Shown piece by piece: positions 23,565 to 32,221 of a stretch of DNA of 33,102 nucleotides. This DNA is from CAZVAR01 sp964625225 (lineage in GTDB: Bacteria > Pseudomonadota > Alphaproteobacteria > JAJUGE01). The notes below the pieces were generated by a model. That model was not told the DNA's origin. It did no database searches and was given only the letters and a program-made list of their open reading frames with translations. The stretch covers positions 1-33,102 of the forward strand of contig CAZVAR010000021.1 of the NCBI GenBank assembly GCA_964625225.1, in the 5' to 3' direction. Position 1 is the first letter of the stretch. Each line of letters starts with the position of its first letter. Position numbers and translations under genes: made by a program.

Positions 23565-24392
23565 ATGACACTCATGGAGACCCCGAGCCCGGACCGCGAC
23601 GATCCGGCGCGCGACCCCGGCGCGGCACGGCGCCTCATCCGCTCCGGCGCTTATGCCGGCCAGACCGCCGGAATGGCGATGGGCTACCTTCAAGGCAACA
23701 TCGTCATCCTGCCCGCGGCGTTCGCGCTGGCCTTCGCGGCCTTCTGCCACCGCAACCCGAAGCCCTGCCCGCTGGTTGCCATGTCCGATCCCGGCGAGCC
23801 GCGCCTGCCCGCGCTCGGCGCCGACATCGACATCCGCTGCGACGTGCCCCGCTACAACGTGTATCGGGACGGCGAGCTGGCGGAGCAGGTAACCGACCTC
23901 CACGGACTCTGGCGGGACGATCTCGTGACCTTCGTGCTCGGCTGCTCCTTCTCCTTCGAGGAGGCGCTGCTCGAGGCAGGCATCCCGGTACGGCACATCG
24001 AGCGGAACGAAACGGTCGCGATGTACCGAACCGGCATCGCCACCGTGCCGGCCGGGCCGTTCGGGGGCGGCATGGTGGTGTCGATGCGGCCGCTTACGCC
24101 GCCGGATGCGATCCGCGCGATCGAGATCACGTCCCGGTTTCCGGCCGCCCATGGCGCGCCGGTCCATCTCGGCGATCCGGCGGCCATCGGAATCACCTGC
24201 TTGGATCGACCGGACTGGGGCGATCCGCCCGAGATCCGCCCGGGCGAGATCCCGGTCTTCTGGGCCTGCGGCGTGACGCCCCAGGCGGCCGTGCAGGCCG
24301 CCCGGCCGCCGATCTGCATCACCCACTGCCCTGGCTCGATGCTGATCACCGACCGCAGGAGCGCCGGCTTCGGCCTGTGCTGGTCGGCCTGA
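23565..24392 (+). CDS. DUF1445 / D-glutamate cyclase-like protein (putative hydro-lyase)
   Basis: This 275-residue protein is a full-length member of the DUF1445 family, which includes bacterial YcsI and the D-glutamate cyclase of vertebrates. Highly conserved family blocks are visible: GYLQGNIVILP, FCHRNPKPCPL, VTFVLGCSFSFEEAL, VVSMRPLTPPDA, TSRFPAAHGAPVHLGDP and PVFWACGVTPQAA. Bacterial members are usually annotated as putative hydro-lyases without proof. GGAGG precedes the ATG at 23565; the ATG at 23574 is also possible. Its stop abuts the stop of the convergent TRAP permease gene with no gap. The TRAP transporter next to it may bring in its substrate. Confidence 0.92.
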   Translation: MTLMETPSPDRDDPARDPGAARRLIRSGAYAGQTAGMAMGYLQGNIVILPAAFALAFAAFCHRNPKPCPLVAMSDPGEPRLPALGADIDIRCDVPRYNVYRDGELAEQVTDLHGLWRDDLVTFVLGCSFSFEEALLEAGIPVRHIERNETVAMYRTGIATVPAGPFGGGMVVSMRPLTPPDAIRAIEITSRFPAAHGAPVHLGDPAAIGITCLDRPDWGDPPEIRPGEIPVFWACGVTPQAAVQAARPPICITHCPGSMLITDRRSAGFGLCWSA

Positions 24393-25682
24393 CTAGCGAC
24401 CGTAGAATTGCTGCGGCAGCCAGAGTGCGAGTTCGGGGAAGACGATCAGAAGGCCGACCAGGACGAACATCGTGAGCACGAAGGGCAGCGCACCGGCGAT
24501 GACGTCGTTCATCGCGCCGCGCGGCCGGATGCCCTGCACCACGTACAGGTTCACGCCGACCGGGGGCGTGATCAGCGCCGCTTCCAGAAGGACCGTCAGC
24601 ACGACGCCGTACCAGACCGGGTCGTAGCCGAGGGCGACCACGATCGGCGCGATCAGCGGCGTCGTCGTGATCAGCATCGACAGCGTTTCCATGAAGCAGC
24701 CGAGGATGACGTAGAAGACGACGATCGCCAGCAGCGTCCCGACCGGGCCGAGGCCGAGCGCTTCGATGAAGGCCGACAGCCGCTGGGTCACACCGAGCGC
24801 AGCGAGGACGAAGTTGAGGAAGGCCGCCGCCAGGATGATCAGCATGATCATCGCCGTCGTTCGCATCGTTCCCTCGATCGCCCGGCGCAGCATTGCCGGC
24901 GTCAGCCGCCGTTTCGCTGCCGCAAGCGCGAGCGCGGCCACGACGCCGAGCGAGGCGGCCTCGGTCGGCGTCGCGACGCCGGCATAGATCGAGCCGACCA
25001 CGACCAGGAAGATGCCCAGCGGCGGCAGCAGGTCCGGAAGCGTCCGGAGGCGATCGGCCCAGGAGGTCTCGACCGGCTTGCCCGCCGCCTCGGGCCGCAT
25101 GAGGCAGACGACGGCGACCAGCGCCATGAACAGGAGCGCCAGGATCAGGCCGGGCACGAACCCGGCCAGATAGAGCTGGGGCACTGAGGTGTTGGTGAGC
25201 AGGCCGTAGATGATCATGTTGATCGACGGCGGGATCAGGATGCCGAGCGTGCCGCCCGCCGCGATCGTGCCGAGGAAGAGCCGTTCGTCGTAGCCGCGCT
25301 TGTCGATCTCCGGCAGCGCCACGGTACCGACGGTCGCCGCCGTCGCCACGCTCGATCCGGACGTCGCCGCGAACATGGCGCAGGAGCCGATGTTGGCGTG
25401 CATCAGGCCGCCCGGCAGCCAGGATATCCATTGCACGATCGCCGCGTAGACCGATTCGGCGATGCCGGAGCGCAGCAGGATTTCGCCGAGCAGCACGAAC
25501 ATCGGAATCGCGATCAGCAGGTACTCCGTGCTGTTCTGCCAGAGCACCTCGCCGAGCGCGAGATGCAGCGGCATCATGGAGTAGAGCCGGTCGAGCAGCA
25601 GCGCGAGCGTGCCCAGCGCCGCCGCCACCGGGATGCTGAGCGCAATCATCAGGACCAGGACGATCGCGATGGTCGCGAGCAC
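24393..25682 (-). CDS. dctM: TRAP transporter large permease (DctM)
   Basis: DctM is the membrane subunit that carries solute, driven by an ion gradient, after delivery by the binding protein. The 429-residue product is almost all hydrophobic, with about 12 membrane segments. Family blocks include MFVLLGEILLRSGIAE, AATSGSSVATAATVGTVALPE, GTLGILIPPSINMIIYG and ITPPVGVNLYVVQGI. The start is a GTG one base after the dctQ stop (TAAGGTG), indicating coupling. It is the last gene of the dctP-dctQ-dctM operon. The substrate class is not given by this subunit. Confidence 0.95.
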   Translation of the reverse strand: MLATIAIVLVLMIALSIPVAAALGTLALLLDRLYSMMPLHLALGEVLWQNSTEYLLIAIPMFVLLGEILLRSGIAESVYAAIVQWISWLPGGLMHANIGSCAMFAATSGSSVATAATVGTVALPEIDKRGYDERLFLGTIAAGGTLGILIPPSINMIIYGLLTNTSVPQLYLAGFVPGLILALLFMALVAVVCLMRPEAAGKPVETSWADRLRTLPDLLPPLGIFLVVVGSIYAGVATPTEAASLGVVAALALAAAKRRLTPAMLRRAIEGTMRTTAMIMLIILAAAFLNFVLAALGVTQRLSAFIEALGLGPVGTLLAIVVFYVILGCFMETLSMLITTTPLIAPIVVALGYDPVWYGVVLTVLLEAALITPPVGVNLYVVQGIRPRGAMNDVIAGALPFVLTMFVLVGLLIVFPELALWLPQQFYGR

Positions 25683-25683
25683 C

Positions 25684-26337
25684 TTAGCGGTCGTCCCTCG
25701 GCGGCGAGGAGACCGGTCCGACCACGCGCAGTTCCTGGTCGACCTCCTCGTCGAGGCTGGGTGCGCCGGCTGTCCGCGTTACGGTCGCCAGATCGCCGCG
25801 CGCCAGCGCCAGCCCGCTGCGGAGCAGGACAATCAGCCAAACGAGAAGGAACAGCAGCAAGCCGGCGAACCAAAGCGACTGCGGAATGGCGGTCGGCGTC
25901 TGCAACGGCGTGTTCGAGCGCGCCGACATCTCGATGCTGGTGAGCAGCGCGATACCGGCCCGCTGCGCGAAGACGATCATGAAGCCGCCGAGCACCAGCA
26001 GCCCGATCACGTCCAGCACCGCGCAGACCGGCCGCGGCAACAAGAGATAAAGGGCGTCGATGCGGACATTACCGCGATGAAGCAGGACGTAGGCGAACGC
26101 CCAGGACGTGCTGATCGCGAAGAGGTAGCCCGAGATTTCGTCGGAGCCCGTGAAGGTTACGGCGAACAGCTTCCGTGTCACCACGTCGACGCTGACGAGG
26201 CAGGCGGCGAACAGGAGCATGGCTCCTCCGCCCCAAACGGCGGCACGGGCGACGGCTTCGGCGATGGCGGCGATTCGGTCGAGCATCGCGGTCGGAACGA
26301 AGGGGTGGGGCGCGGATGAACCGGCCCCCTCCTCCAC
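25684..26337 (-). CDS. dctQ: TRAP transporter small permease (DctQ)
   Basis: DctQ is the small four-helix membrane subunit that partners DctM. The 217-residue product has four hydrophobic segments (about 30-52, 65-85, 103-125 and 150-175 by eye), with DVVTRKLFAVTFTGSDEISGYLF typical of the family when read across helix 1-2. The N- and C-terminal tails are longer than usual. The start is a GTG one base after the dctP stop, preceded by a modest purine-rich site. An ATG at 26286 (MLDRIAAIAEAV) would remove 17 residues and is a real alternative. Its stop is followed one base later by the dctM start. Confidence 0.9.
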   Translation of the reverse strand: MEEGAGSSAPHPFVPTAMLDRIAAIAEAVARAAVWGGGAMLLFAACLVSVDVVTRKLFAVTFTGSDEISGYLFAISTSWAFAYVLLHRGNVRIDALYLLLPRPVCAVLDVIGLLVLGGFMIVFAQRAGIALLTSIEMSARSNTPLQTPTAIPQSLWFAGLLLFLLVWLIVLLRSGLALARGDLATVTRTAGAPSLDEEVDQELRVVGPVSSPPRDDR

Positions 26338-26338
26338 G

Positions 26339-27391
26339 TCAGGCGCCGCCTGCGGTTAGGCCGACGATCTTGCCGACCGTTTCGTTCCAGCGTTTGGCGC
26401 ACTCGGCGCCGCAGCGACCGGCCCATTTGCGCAGGACTCCCTCGGTGAGTGCCTTGTCGCGCGCCGCGAAGTCCGCTTCGGTCGGCTTGACGAGGGTCAT
26501 GTTGCTGGGCGAACCGACCGTGCACTCGCCGGTACCGGTACTGCAGGCGATTCCTTCGGCATCCTCGGCGGATATCACCTGCCAGGCCCGATCCTCGAAC
26601 TCCTGCATCTCCCGGAGCAGTACCTCCTGGGCGCCGGGTCCAAGCTTGTCCCAACTGTTCTGATTGAACGCGGTGAAGGTAATGGTGAAGCCGACCGGCA
26701 GCGGGAAAGCGTGCGTCGCGACCTCGTGCCATTTCCCCTTATAGGCGGGCATGGTGCCGGTGATGCCGCAATCGACCACGCCCTTCTCCATGGCGGGCAC
26801 CACCTCGGCAAAAGCAATCGTCACCGGGGCACCGCCGACCGCCTCGACGAAGTCGCCCTGGCTCGCACCCTGTACGCGGACCTTCTTGCCTTTCAGATCC
26901 TCGATGCCGGAGAGCGGGAAGTTGCAGTAGAAGATCTGGCTCGGAAACGGGTAGAGGTTCAGCAGCTTCGCGTTGTAGTTCTTCTTCAACGCGTCGGCGA
27001 GGATTTCCTTGTAGGCCTCGGCGACCTTGCGGGCTGTCTCGAAGTCCCGGGCAACACCGGCGAGGTCGACACCTTCGATCACCGCGTCCTCGGCGACGTA
27101 GATCGGCAATGCGTGCACGACATCGAACACGCCGAGCTTGAGCAGGCGCATCAGCTCGAAGCCTTTGAGCCCGAGCTCCGTCAGCGGGGCGGCCTGCGCC
27201 GTGATGGCACCTCCGGTCGCGTCCGGCACCTCCTCGTTCCAGAGCGGTCCCTCAAGCTTCTGCCAGTTGGTCAGGTTGCCCCAGGTGCCGACCACCTTGA
27301 GCTGCGCCGGCTTGATATCGGCCGCACTGGCATCCGGTCCGGCCATCGCCGCCAGCATGGCCAGACACGATGCGAGAATCCCTATCCGCAT
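26339..27391 (-). CDS. dctP: TRAP transporter substrate-binding protein (DctP)
   Basis: This 350-residue periplasmic protein captures the solute for the TRAP transporter. It has a Sec signal peptide ending at about ASA|AD (residues 23-24). The mature protein has the DctP family layout, with LKGKKVRVQGASQGDFVEAVGG and the EVVPAMEKGVVDCGITG segment that contains substrate contacts. Two Cys pairs near the C-terminus (ACSTGTGEC and RCGAEC) are unusual and could form disulfides. GGGAGGG lies 6 bases before the ATG. Family members bind carboxylates, so an organic acid is the likely ligand. It leads the dctPQM operon. Confidence 0.94.
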   Translation of the reverse strand: MRIGILASCLAMLAAMAGPDASAADIKPAQLKVVGTWGNLTNWQKLEGPLWNEEVPDATGGAITAQAAPLTELGLKGFELMRLLKLGVFDVVHALPIYVAEDAVIEGVDLAGVARDFETARKVAEAYKEILADALKKNYNAKLLNLYPFPSQIFYCNFPLSGIEDLKGKKVRVQGASQGDFVEAVGGAPVTIAFAEVVPAMEKGVVDCGITGTMPAYKGKWHEVATHAFPLPVGFTITFTAFNQNSWDKLGPGAQEVLLREMQEFEDRAWQVISAEDAEGIACSTGTGECTVGSPSNMTLVKPTEADFAARDKALTEGVLRKWAGRCGAECAKRWNETVGKIVGLTAGGA

Positions 27392-27702
27392 GATTGACCC
27401 TCCCCGTTCTTAGTCGCCGCCGATTCACGCCGGCCAGTCGAATCTTAGGGATAAGGATACAGGCACGCGATCGATCAGACAATTCCACCGTCGGCGGGGC
27501 GGCATCGGTGAACTTTCCGGACGACCTGCACGGAGCGTGCTGAAGCCGAGTTCCGGTGCCTTCTGCTCGCGCGTGCGGACGGTGCTCTGGCCGGGAACGT
27601 CCACGCCACCCGTCGGCCGTCGGGCGCAACCCCGATCAACGAAGCCTTAATGGCCGATGTGCTACTGGCTTAACCATGTTCGGACAGGAGGCTTCGACGC
27701 AA
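27392..27702. other. Divergent intergenic region between dctP and the tadD-like gene
   Basis: These 311 bp hold no convincing gene. The dctP ribosome site is at the left end. TTAA at 27647-27650 and TTAACC at 27670-27675 resemble CtrA half-sites, but their 19-base spacing does not match the usual full site. An in-frame ATG at 27676 could extend the tadD-like protein by 9 residues. No strong promoter was recognised by eye. Confidence 0.4.
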
Positions 27703-28548
27703 ATGACGACCACGAGACCCCGTGATTTCCGCCGCCGGACCCTGCCTGTCGCTCTGCTCCTACCGCTGCTGGCAGGGGCCTGCTCGACACTCAGTCCCAT
27801 CGGCGATCGGAGCGGTCTGGCTCCGGATCAGTCGGCGAATCTCCTGCGTCTCGCCCGTACGGCGGAAAACAGGGGAGATCCCCGGACTGCGGCAGCTCTC
27901 TACCAGCAGGCGCACGCGCTCGACCCGTCCGCGTTGGAGCCCTTGCTGGCCCTCGGGAATGCGCTTCGGGCGCAGCGGAGCTATGCGGAGGCAGCCTCAG
28001 CGTTCCGCCAGGCGATAGGCATGGAGCCCACCAATGCCGAGGCGTTGCGTGGCCTCGGACTGTGCCAGATCGCTCTGGATCAGCCCGACGAAGCCCTGAA
28101 CAACTTCAACCGCGTCCTCGAGCTCGATACGGCAGATGCGAGAGCCTGGAACGGCCGCGGCGTGGCCCTGGACATGATGGGCCGGCACGTCGAAGCGCAG
28201 CAATCATACCGTTCGGGGCTCGCCACGAGCCCGGACGATGTCGCGCTGCGAAACAATCTCGGTCTGTCTCTTGCGATCAGCGGCGACTACGAGGCGGCGA
28301 TCGCCGTGCTCGAGCCGATCACCCGCGTCGGCGGCGCCGACGCGCGAAGCCGCCAGAATCTGGCCCTCGCCTATGGGCTCGCCGGTCGCCCCGCGGATGC
28401 TGCCAAGGTCGGACAGATCGATCTCGACCCGGAGCAGGTTCGCAACAATCTGAGCTACTACGAGGCGATCCGGGCGAGTATAGCCCGACCTGAACCGGAA
28501 CGTGCCGCCGGCGGTTGGACGGTGGTCCAGGCGGCGGAGCTGCGCTGA
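27703..28548 (+). CDS. tadD: TadD-like TPR lipoprotein of the Tad/Flp pilus locus
   Basis: This 281-residue protein has a lipoprotein-like signal (RRRTLPVALLLPLLAGACST) and then about six tetratricopeptide repeats from residue 45 onward, such as AALYQQAHALDPSALEPLLALGNAL and EALNNFNRVLELDTADARAWNGRG. TadD lipoproteins support secretin assembly or stability in Tad pilus systems. The lipobox LAGAC is slightly off consensus (Ala at -3). The ATG at 27703 fits the signal sequence; the ATG at 27676 is an alternative and an AGGAGG lies 11 bases upstream of the chosen start. Its position beside tadC supports the assignment. Confidence 0.82.
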   Translation: MTTTRPRDFRRRTLPVALLLPLLAGACSTLSPIGDRSGLAPDQSANLLRLARTAENRGDPRTAAALYQQAHALDPSALEPLLALGNALRAQRSYAEAASAFRQAIGMEPTNAEALRGLGLCQIALDQPDEALNNFNRVLELDTADARAWNGRGVALDMMGRHVEAQQSYRSGLATSPDDVALRNNLGLSLAISGDYEAAIAVLEPITRVGGADARSRQNLALAYGLAGRPADAAKVGQIDLDPEQVRNNLSYYEAIRASIARPEPERAAGGWTVVQAAELR

Positions 28549-28577
28549 GCGGTCCGCGTTCCACCTCCTCGGAAAAT

Positions 28578-28613
28578 GAAGAAGCCGGCGGTCTTCGGAC
28601 CGCCGGCTTCTTT
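28578..28613. terminator. Bidirectional terminator between tadD and tadC
   Basis: A perfect 13-bp stem (GAAGCCGGCGGTC / GACCGCCGGCTTC, 28581-28610) with a TTCG loop extends by A-T pairs on both sides to about 15 bp. T-rich bases follow on the plus strand and A-rich bases precede, so it can serve both converging genes. Confidence 0.9.
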
Positions 28614-28633
28614 CGTGGTGGATGCTCCGCGTA

Positions 28634-29587
28634 TTACATCTTCACGAAGGTGTCGATCAAATCCAGCACCGCGGGTCCCATCAGAACGATGAACAGTGCC
28701 GGCAGGATGAAGATGATCAGCGGAACGGTCATGATCGCCGGCAGACGGGCAGCCTTCTCCTCGGCCCGCACCATGCGCTGCGTGCGCATCTCCGCGGCAA
28801 GCACCCGTAGCGACTGCGCCAGCGGCGTGCCGAACCGCTCGGTCTGCACCAGTGTGTTGACCAGTGCCTGGATGCCCGGAACGTCGGTGCGTCGCGCCAG
28901 GTTCTCGAGCGCCTTCCGGCGCTCCGGGAGAAAGCGTAGCTCGAGAACGGTATGGCCGAGCTCGTCGGCCATTGCCGCGGAATTCCCGCTGATCTCCCGG
29001 GCGACGCGGTCGAGTGCAGCATCAAGCGCGAGGCCCGCCTCGGTACAGACGACCAGCAGGTCGAGCGCGTCGGGCAGATTCTTCCGCAATTCGTGGCTTC
29101 GCCGCTTCACCGCATTACTGATGTAGAGCTCCGGCAGGTAGCTTCCGGCCAGGATCGCCGCCATCGATGCGAGGAGCTGCATCATTGGCGAGAGCTCGAA
29201 GAGGCCGAAGCCGAAAACGATGAAGATGGCCGTAGCCAGTACGAGCGGGAGGGTGACCTTGCAAAACAAGTAGATGATGACCGAATCCGGTCGTCGCCAA
29301 CCGGCTTGGGCAAGCCGGTTGGCGATCTTGTCGGCGTGGTGACTGCGCAGAAGGTTCAGTCGCTCGACGGTCGCTCGCATGATCTGGGAGAAACCGTCGT
29401 TCGAGCGGCTCTTGCGGGCGCTCAGCGCTGCGGTGCGCCGCGCGCTCCCGGACGCGGCAACCGCTCGGATGCGCATTGCTACCGGATCCTGCCAAAAAAA
29501 CAGGACGAGCAGGGAAATATAAAAGCAGAAGGAACACAGCATGACCCCGAACTTGGTCAGCTCGGGCGAGATCGTCAGCGCGGGCAA
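28634..29587 (-). CDS. tadC: TadC-like inner-membrane platform protein (type II secretion F family)
   Basis: TadC, with TadB, forms the inner-membrane platform of the Tad pilus machine. The 317-residue protein has an N-terminal membrane segment (about 12-32), a second hydrophobic block (about 105-155), a GSPF-type cytoplasmic domain with LRKNLPDALDLLVVCTEAGL and ALAQSLRVLAAEMR-like helices, and a closing membrane helix (about 283-310). The start is a TTG at 29587, supported by an excellent GAGGGAGG site 6 bases upstream; no ATG fits as well. It follows tadB by 12 bases and ends at the terminator shared with tadD. Confidence 0.92.
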   Translation of the reverse strand: MPALTISPELTKFGVMLCSFCFYISLLVLFFWQDPVAMRIRAVAASGSARRTAALSARKSRSNDGFSQIMRATVERLNLLRSHHADKIANRLAQAGWRRPDSVIIYLFCKVTLPLVLATAIFIVFGFGLFELSPMMQLLASMAAILAGSYLPELYISNAVKRRSHELRKNLPDALDLLVVCTEAGLALDAALDRVAREISGNSAAMADELGHTVLELRFLPERRKALENLARRTDVPGIQALVNTLVQTERFGTPLAQSLRVLAAEMRTQRMVRAEEKAARLPAIMTVPLIIFILPALFIVLMGPAVLDLIDTFVKM

Positions 29588-29599
29588 TGTGGTCCTCCC

Positions 29600-30574
29600 T
29601 CAGATCTCGAACTTGGCCATCCGGACCATGACCAGAAAGCCGACGCACTCGCTCGTTAGGCCGGCGGCGAGCAGCATCAGACCTCTTGGATCGGTATAGA
29701 GCTTGGCCATGTAGTCCGGATTCACGATCGACAGGATGCCGCAGAGGATGAACGGCAGAGATCCCACGATCAGCGCGCTTGCCCTCGCCTCGGAGGACAT
29801 CGCTCGAGCCTTGTGCTGCATCTGGTGGCGACGTCGGACAATGTCCGACAGGTTCTCCAGAGTCTCGGCCAGGTTGCCGCCGGTCTCCCGCTGCACCACG
29901 AGGGTGATCACGAGAAAGTTGAACTCGGGAATGCCGAGCCGCAGACCGGTCCGCCACAATGCCTCCTCGAGCGTACGGCCCAGCTTGACGGAATCGACCA
30001 CGTTCTGAAACTCGGTGGCGATCGGATCGGTCATCTCACGGCCGATGTTGGCGATCGCCTCTCCGACCGGCAGCCCGGACCGGACGCCTCGCACGATCTG
30101 GTCGATCGCTTCCGGGAACTGCGTCAGAAACTTCCGTGTGCGGCGCCCGGCGACGATGTCGACCCACATGTGGGGCAGTAATCCCCCGAGCAGCAGACCG
30201 ACCAAGATTGCGAAGACCGGCGGCAGACCCGCCAGGGCCGCCAGAGCCGCCCCCGCCGCGGCGATGCCGAGGCATGCAACCACGTACTGAGCGAGCGAGA
30301 TGTTGCGGCCGGTGCGCGCAAGGCGTGCCTGCAGCAATTCGCGCTTCGGTAGTCTGCTTTTCAGCCAGCGGTCCATCTGCTCGCTTCGCGCGCTCTTCTC
30401 GCGTCGGCGGATGGTCGCAGCCAAGTCGGCCGCCAGCGCTTCGGCCGATCGCGTCCCGACAAGATCCAGCCGTCGCCCGAGACGGGCGCGCTCGCGATCG
30501 AAGCCTACCAGGACAACGCTGAACAGCAGGCTGCCGATGGCGCACAGCGACCCGACGAAGACGATCACGGTCAT
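29600..30574 (-). CDS. tadB: TadB-like inner-membrane platform protein (type II secretion F family)
   Basis: This 324-residue protein partners TadC in the Tad platform. It has an N-terminal membrane helix (MTVIVFVGSLCAIGSLLFSV), paired helices at about 95-145, a GSPF domain containing FPEAIDQIVRGVRSGLPVGEAI and ETGGNLAETLENLSDIVRRR, and a C-terminal membrane pair. The ATG at 30574 lies 5 bases past the tadA stop; a start at 30601 overlapping tadA is possible. The order tadA-tadB-tadC is standard for this locus. Confidence 0.93.
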   Translation of the reverse strand: MTVIVFVGSLCAIGSLLFSVVLVGFDRERARLGRRLDLVGTRSAEALAADLAATIRRREKSARSEQMDRWLKSRLPKRELLQARLARTGRNISLAQYVVACLGIAAAGAALAALAGLPPVFAILVGLLLGGLLPHMWVDIVAGRRTRKFLTQFPEAIDQIVRGVRSGLPVGEAIANIGREMTDPIATEFQNVVDSVKLGRTLEEALWRTGLRLGIPEFNFLVITLVVQRETGGNLAETLENLSDIVRRRHQMQHKARAMSSEARASALIVGSLPFILCGILSIVNPDYMAKLYTDPRGLMLLAAGLTSECVGFLVMVRMAKFEI

Positions 30575-30579
30575 CGTGT

Positions 30580-32211
30580 CTATTTCTGCGTGGGCAGGCA
30601 TTCCATCGCCTCCAACAGCAGTTTGTCGACACCGTAATACTCGGCGCGCGTCGTGAAATTCGGTCGGAGTCCAGTGCAGCGGAACCGGCCCTTTAGCCGA
30701 CCGCTCGCATCCAATCCTTCGAATTCGTAGGTATAGAGGTCCTGCGTCGTAATGACGTCACCTTCCATTCCGACGACTTCGGTGACGTGCGTGACACGGC
30801 GGACCCCGTCACGCATGCGCTGAACCTGCACGATCATGTTCACCGCATCGGCGATCTGCGCCCGTACCGCTCGTGCCGGCAGCTCGATCCCGGTCATCGC
30901 AACCATGTTTTCGAGGCGGGTCAGTGCCTGGCGCGGCCGATTGGCGTGCAGGGTGCACATCGAGCCGTCGTGCCCGGTGTTCATGGCCTGCAGCATATCC
31001 ATGGCCTCCGGCCCGCGCACCTCACCCAGAATGATCCGATCGGGTCGCATGCGCAGTGCATTCTTGACGAGGTCACGCATCGTGATCTCGCCATTCCCTT
31101 CGAGATTGGGAGGCCGGGTCTCCAATCGCACGACGTGCGGCTGCTGAAGCTGTAGTTCGGCCGCGTCCTCGATCGTGACGACGCGCTCGCCATGGTCGAT
31201 CATCTGCGACATGGCATTCAGGAGCGTCGTCTTGCCGGAGCCGGTACCGCCCGAGATCAGGATGTTGAGGCGGCATCGGGCCGCCAGCTTGAGTACGGTG
31301 CTCAGCTGGGGCGAGGTGCTGCCGCTTGCCGCCATCGTGTCCAACGTAATCGTTTTCTTGGCGAACTTACGGATCGAGATCGATGGCCCATCGATCGCCA
31401 ATGGCGGAATGATGATGTTGACGCGGCTGCCGTCTTCGAGGCGGGCGTCGACAAGAGGCACGGATTCGTCGACACGGCGGCCGATGCGGCTGACGATGCG
31501 CGTCGCCACATTCATGACGTGCGCGTTGTCGCGGAATTGTGCATCGGAGAGTTCGAGCTTGCCGCGCCGCTCGACGTAGACCTGCTTCGGCCCGTTGACC
31601 ATGATGTCGGTCACCGCCTCATCGGCAAGGAGCGGCTCCAGCGGGCCGAGCCCCAGCATGTCGTCGATCAGGATGGTGACCAGCTCGCGCTGCTCGATCA
31701 GATTGAGCTTGAGCCGTTGTTCGACGACGATTTCGCCGACCACTTCCGTGATCTGCGAAACGAGCTCCTTCTTGGGGAGCTGCGAGGCGGCGGCGATGTC
31801 CAGACGCTCGAGCAACATCGGTTGGACGGTACGGCGCGCCTCGTCGATCCGCGCTCGCATGCTGGCGCGCTCACCGCTGGGAGGCGGCGCGGCCACTGCA
31901 GGCGGCGGAGCGGAATCCTGCGGCGTTCCGCTCTCACTCAGCCTGTCGAGTACGGCGGCCACGAGATCCCGCTGCGCGGAAAGGTCCAGTTTGTACTCGC
32001 CTTCGCTCAGCACCTCACCGACGACGGCGCTGATCTGCACTGCGAGCAGCCGCCGGGGCAAGTTCGCCGCGGCCTTGGCGTCGATCTTCTCCGAAACCCG
32101 CTCGGAGATGCGCCGCGCGACCTCGGCAAAGACCGGGTCACCGGCACGCGGCGAAGCCGGTCCGTTGCCGCCGATCCCGAGATTGGTGATTCCCTCCGGG
32201 GGACAGGTCAT
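30580..32211 (-). CDS. tadA: TadA/CpaF secretion ATPase with duplicated N-terminal domain
   Basis: This is the hexameric motor ATPase of the Tad/Flp pilus. In the 543-residue protein the ATPase core has Walker A GGTGSGKTT (321-329), acidic box VTIEDAAELQ (about 345-354), Walker B RIILGEVRG (392-400) and the His box GHDGSMCTLHAN (413-424). The N-terminal region holds two related helical units, residues 44-91 and 138-185, with about 21 of 48 identical positions by hand alignment. The second is the one expected in CpaF; the first is extra and is joined by a Pro/Ala-rich linker (96-113). This explains the larger size compared with typical members (about 450-490). GAGG precedes the ATG by 8 bases. 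Confidence 0.95.
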   Translation of the reverse strand: MTCPPEGITNLGIGGNGPASPRAGDPVFAEVARRISERVSEKIDAKAAANLPRRLLAVQISAVVGEVLSEGEYKLDLSAQRDLVAAVLDRLSESGTPQDSAPPPAVAAPPPSGERASMRARIDEARRTVQPMLLERLDIAAASQLPKKELVSQITEVVGEIVVEQRLKLNLIEQRELVTILIDDMLGLGPLEPLLADEAVTDIMVNGPKQVYVERRGKLELSDAQFRDNAHVMNVATRIVSRIGRRVDESVPLVDARLEDGSRVNIIIPPLAIDGPSISIRKFAKKTITLDTMAASGSTSPQLSTVLKLAARCRLNILISGGTGSGKTTLLNAMSQMIDHGERVVTIEDAAELQLQQPHVVRLETRPPNLEGNGEITMRDLVKNALRMRPDRIILGEVRGPEAMDMLQAMNTGHDGSMCTLHANRPRQALTRLENMVAMTGIELPARAVRAQIADAVNMIVQVQRMRDGVRRVTHVTEVVGMEGDVITTQDLYTYEFEGLDASGRLKGRFRCTGLRPNFTTRAEYYGVDKLLLEAMECLPTQK

Positions 32212-32221
32212 GTTTCAGGCC

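Noticed and set aside
27647..27675. CtrA binding site upstream of the tadD-like gene
   Set aside because: TTAA half-sites are 19 bases apart, not the 7 expected for a full site.
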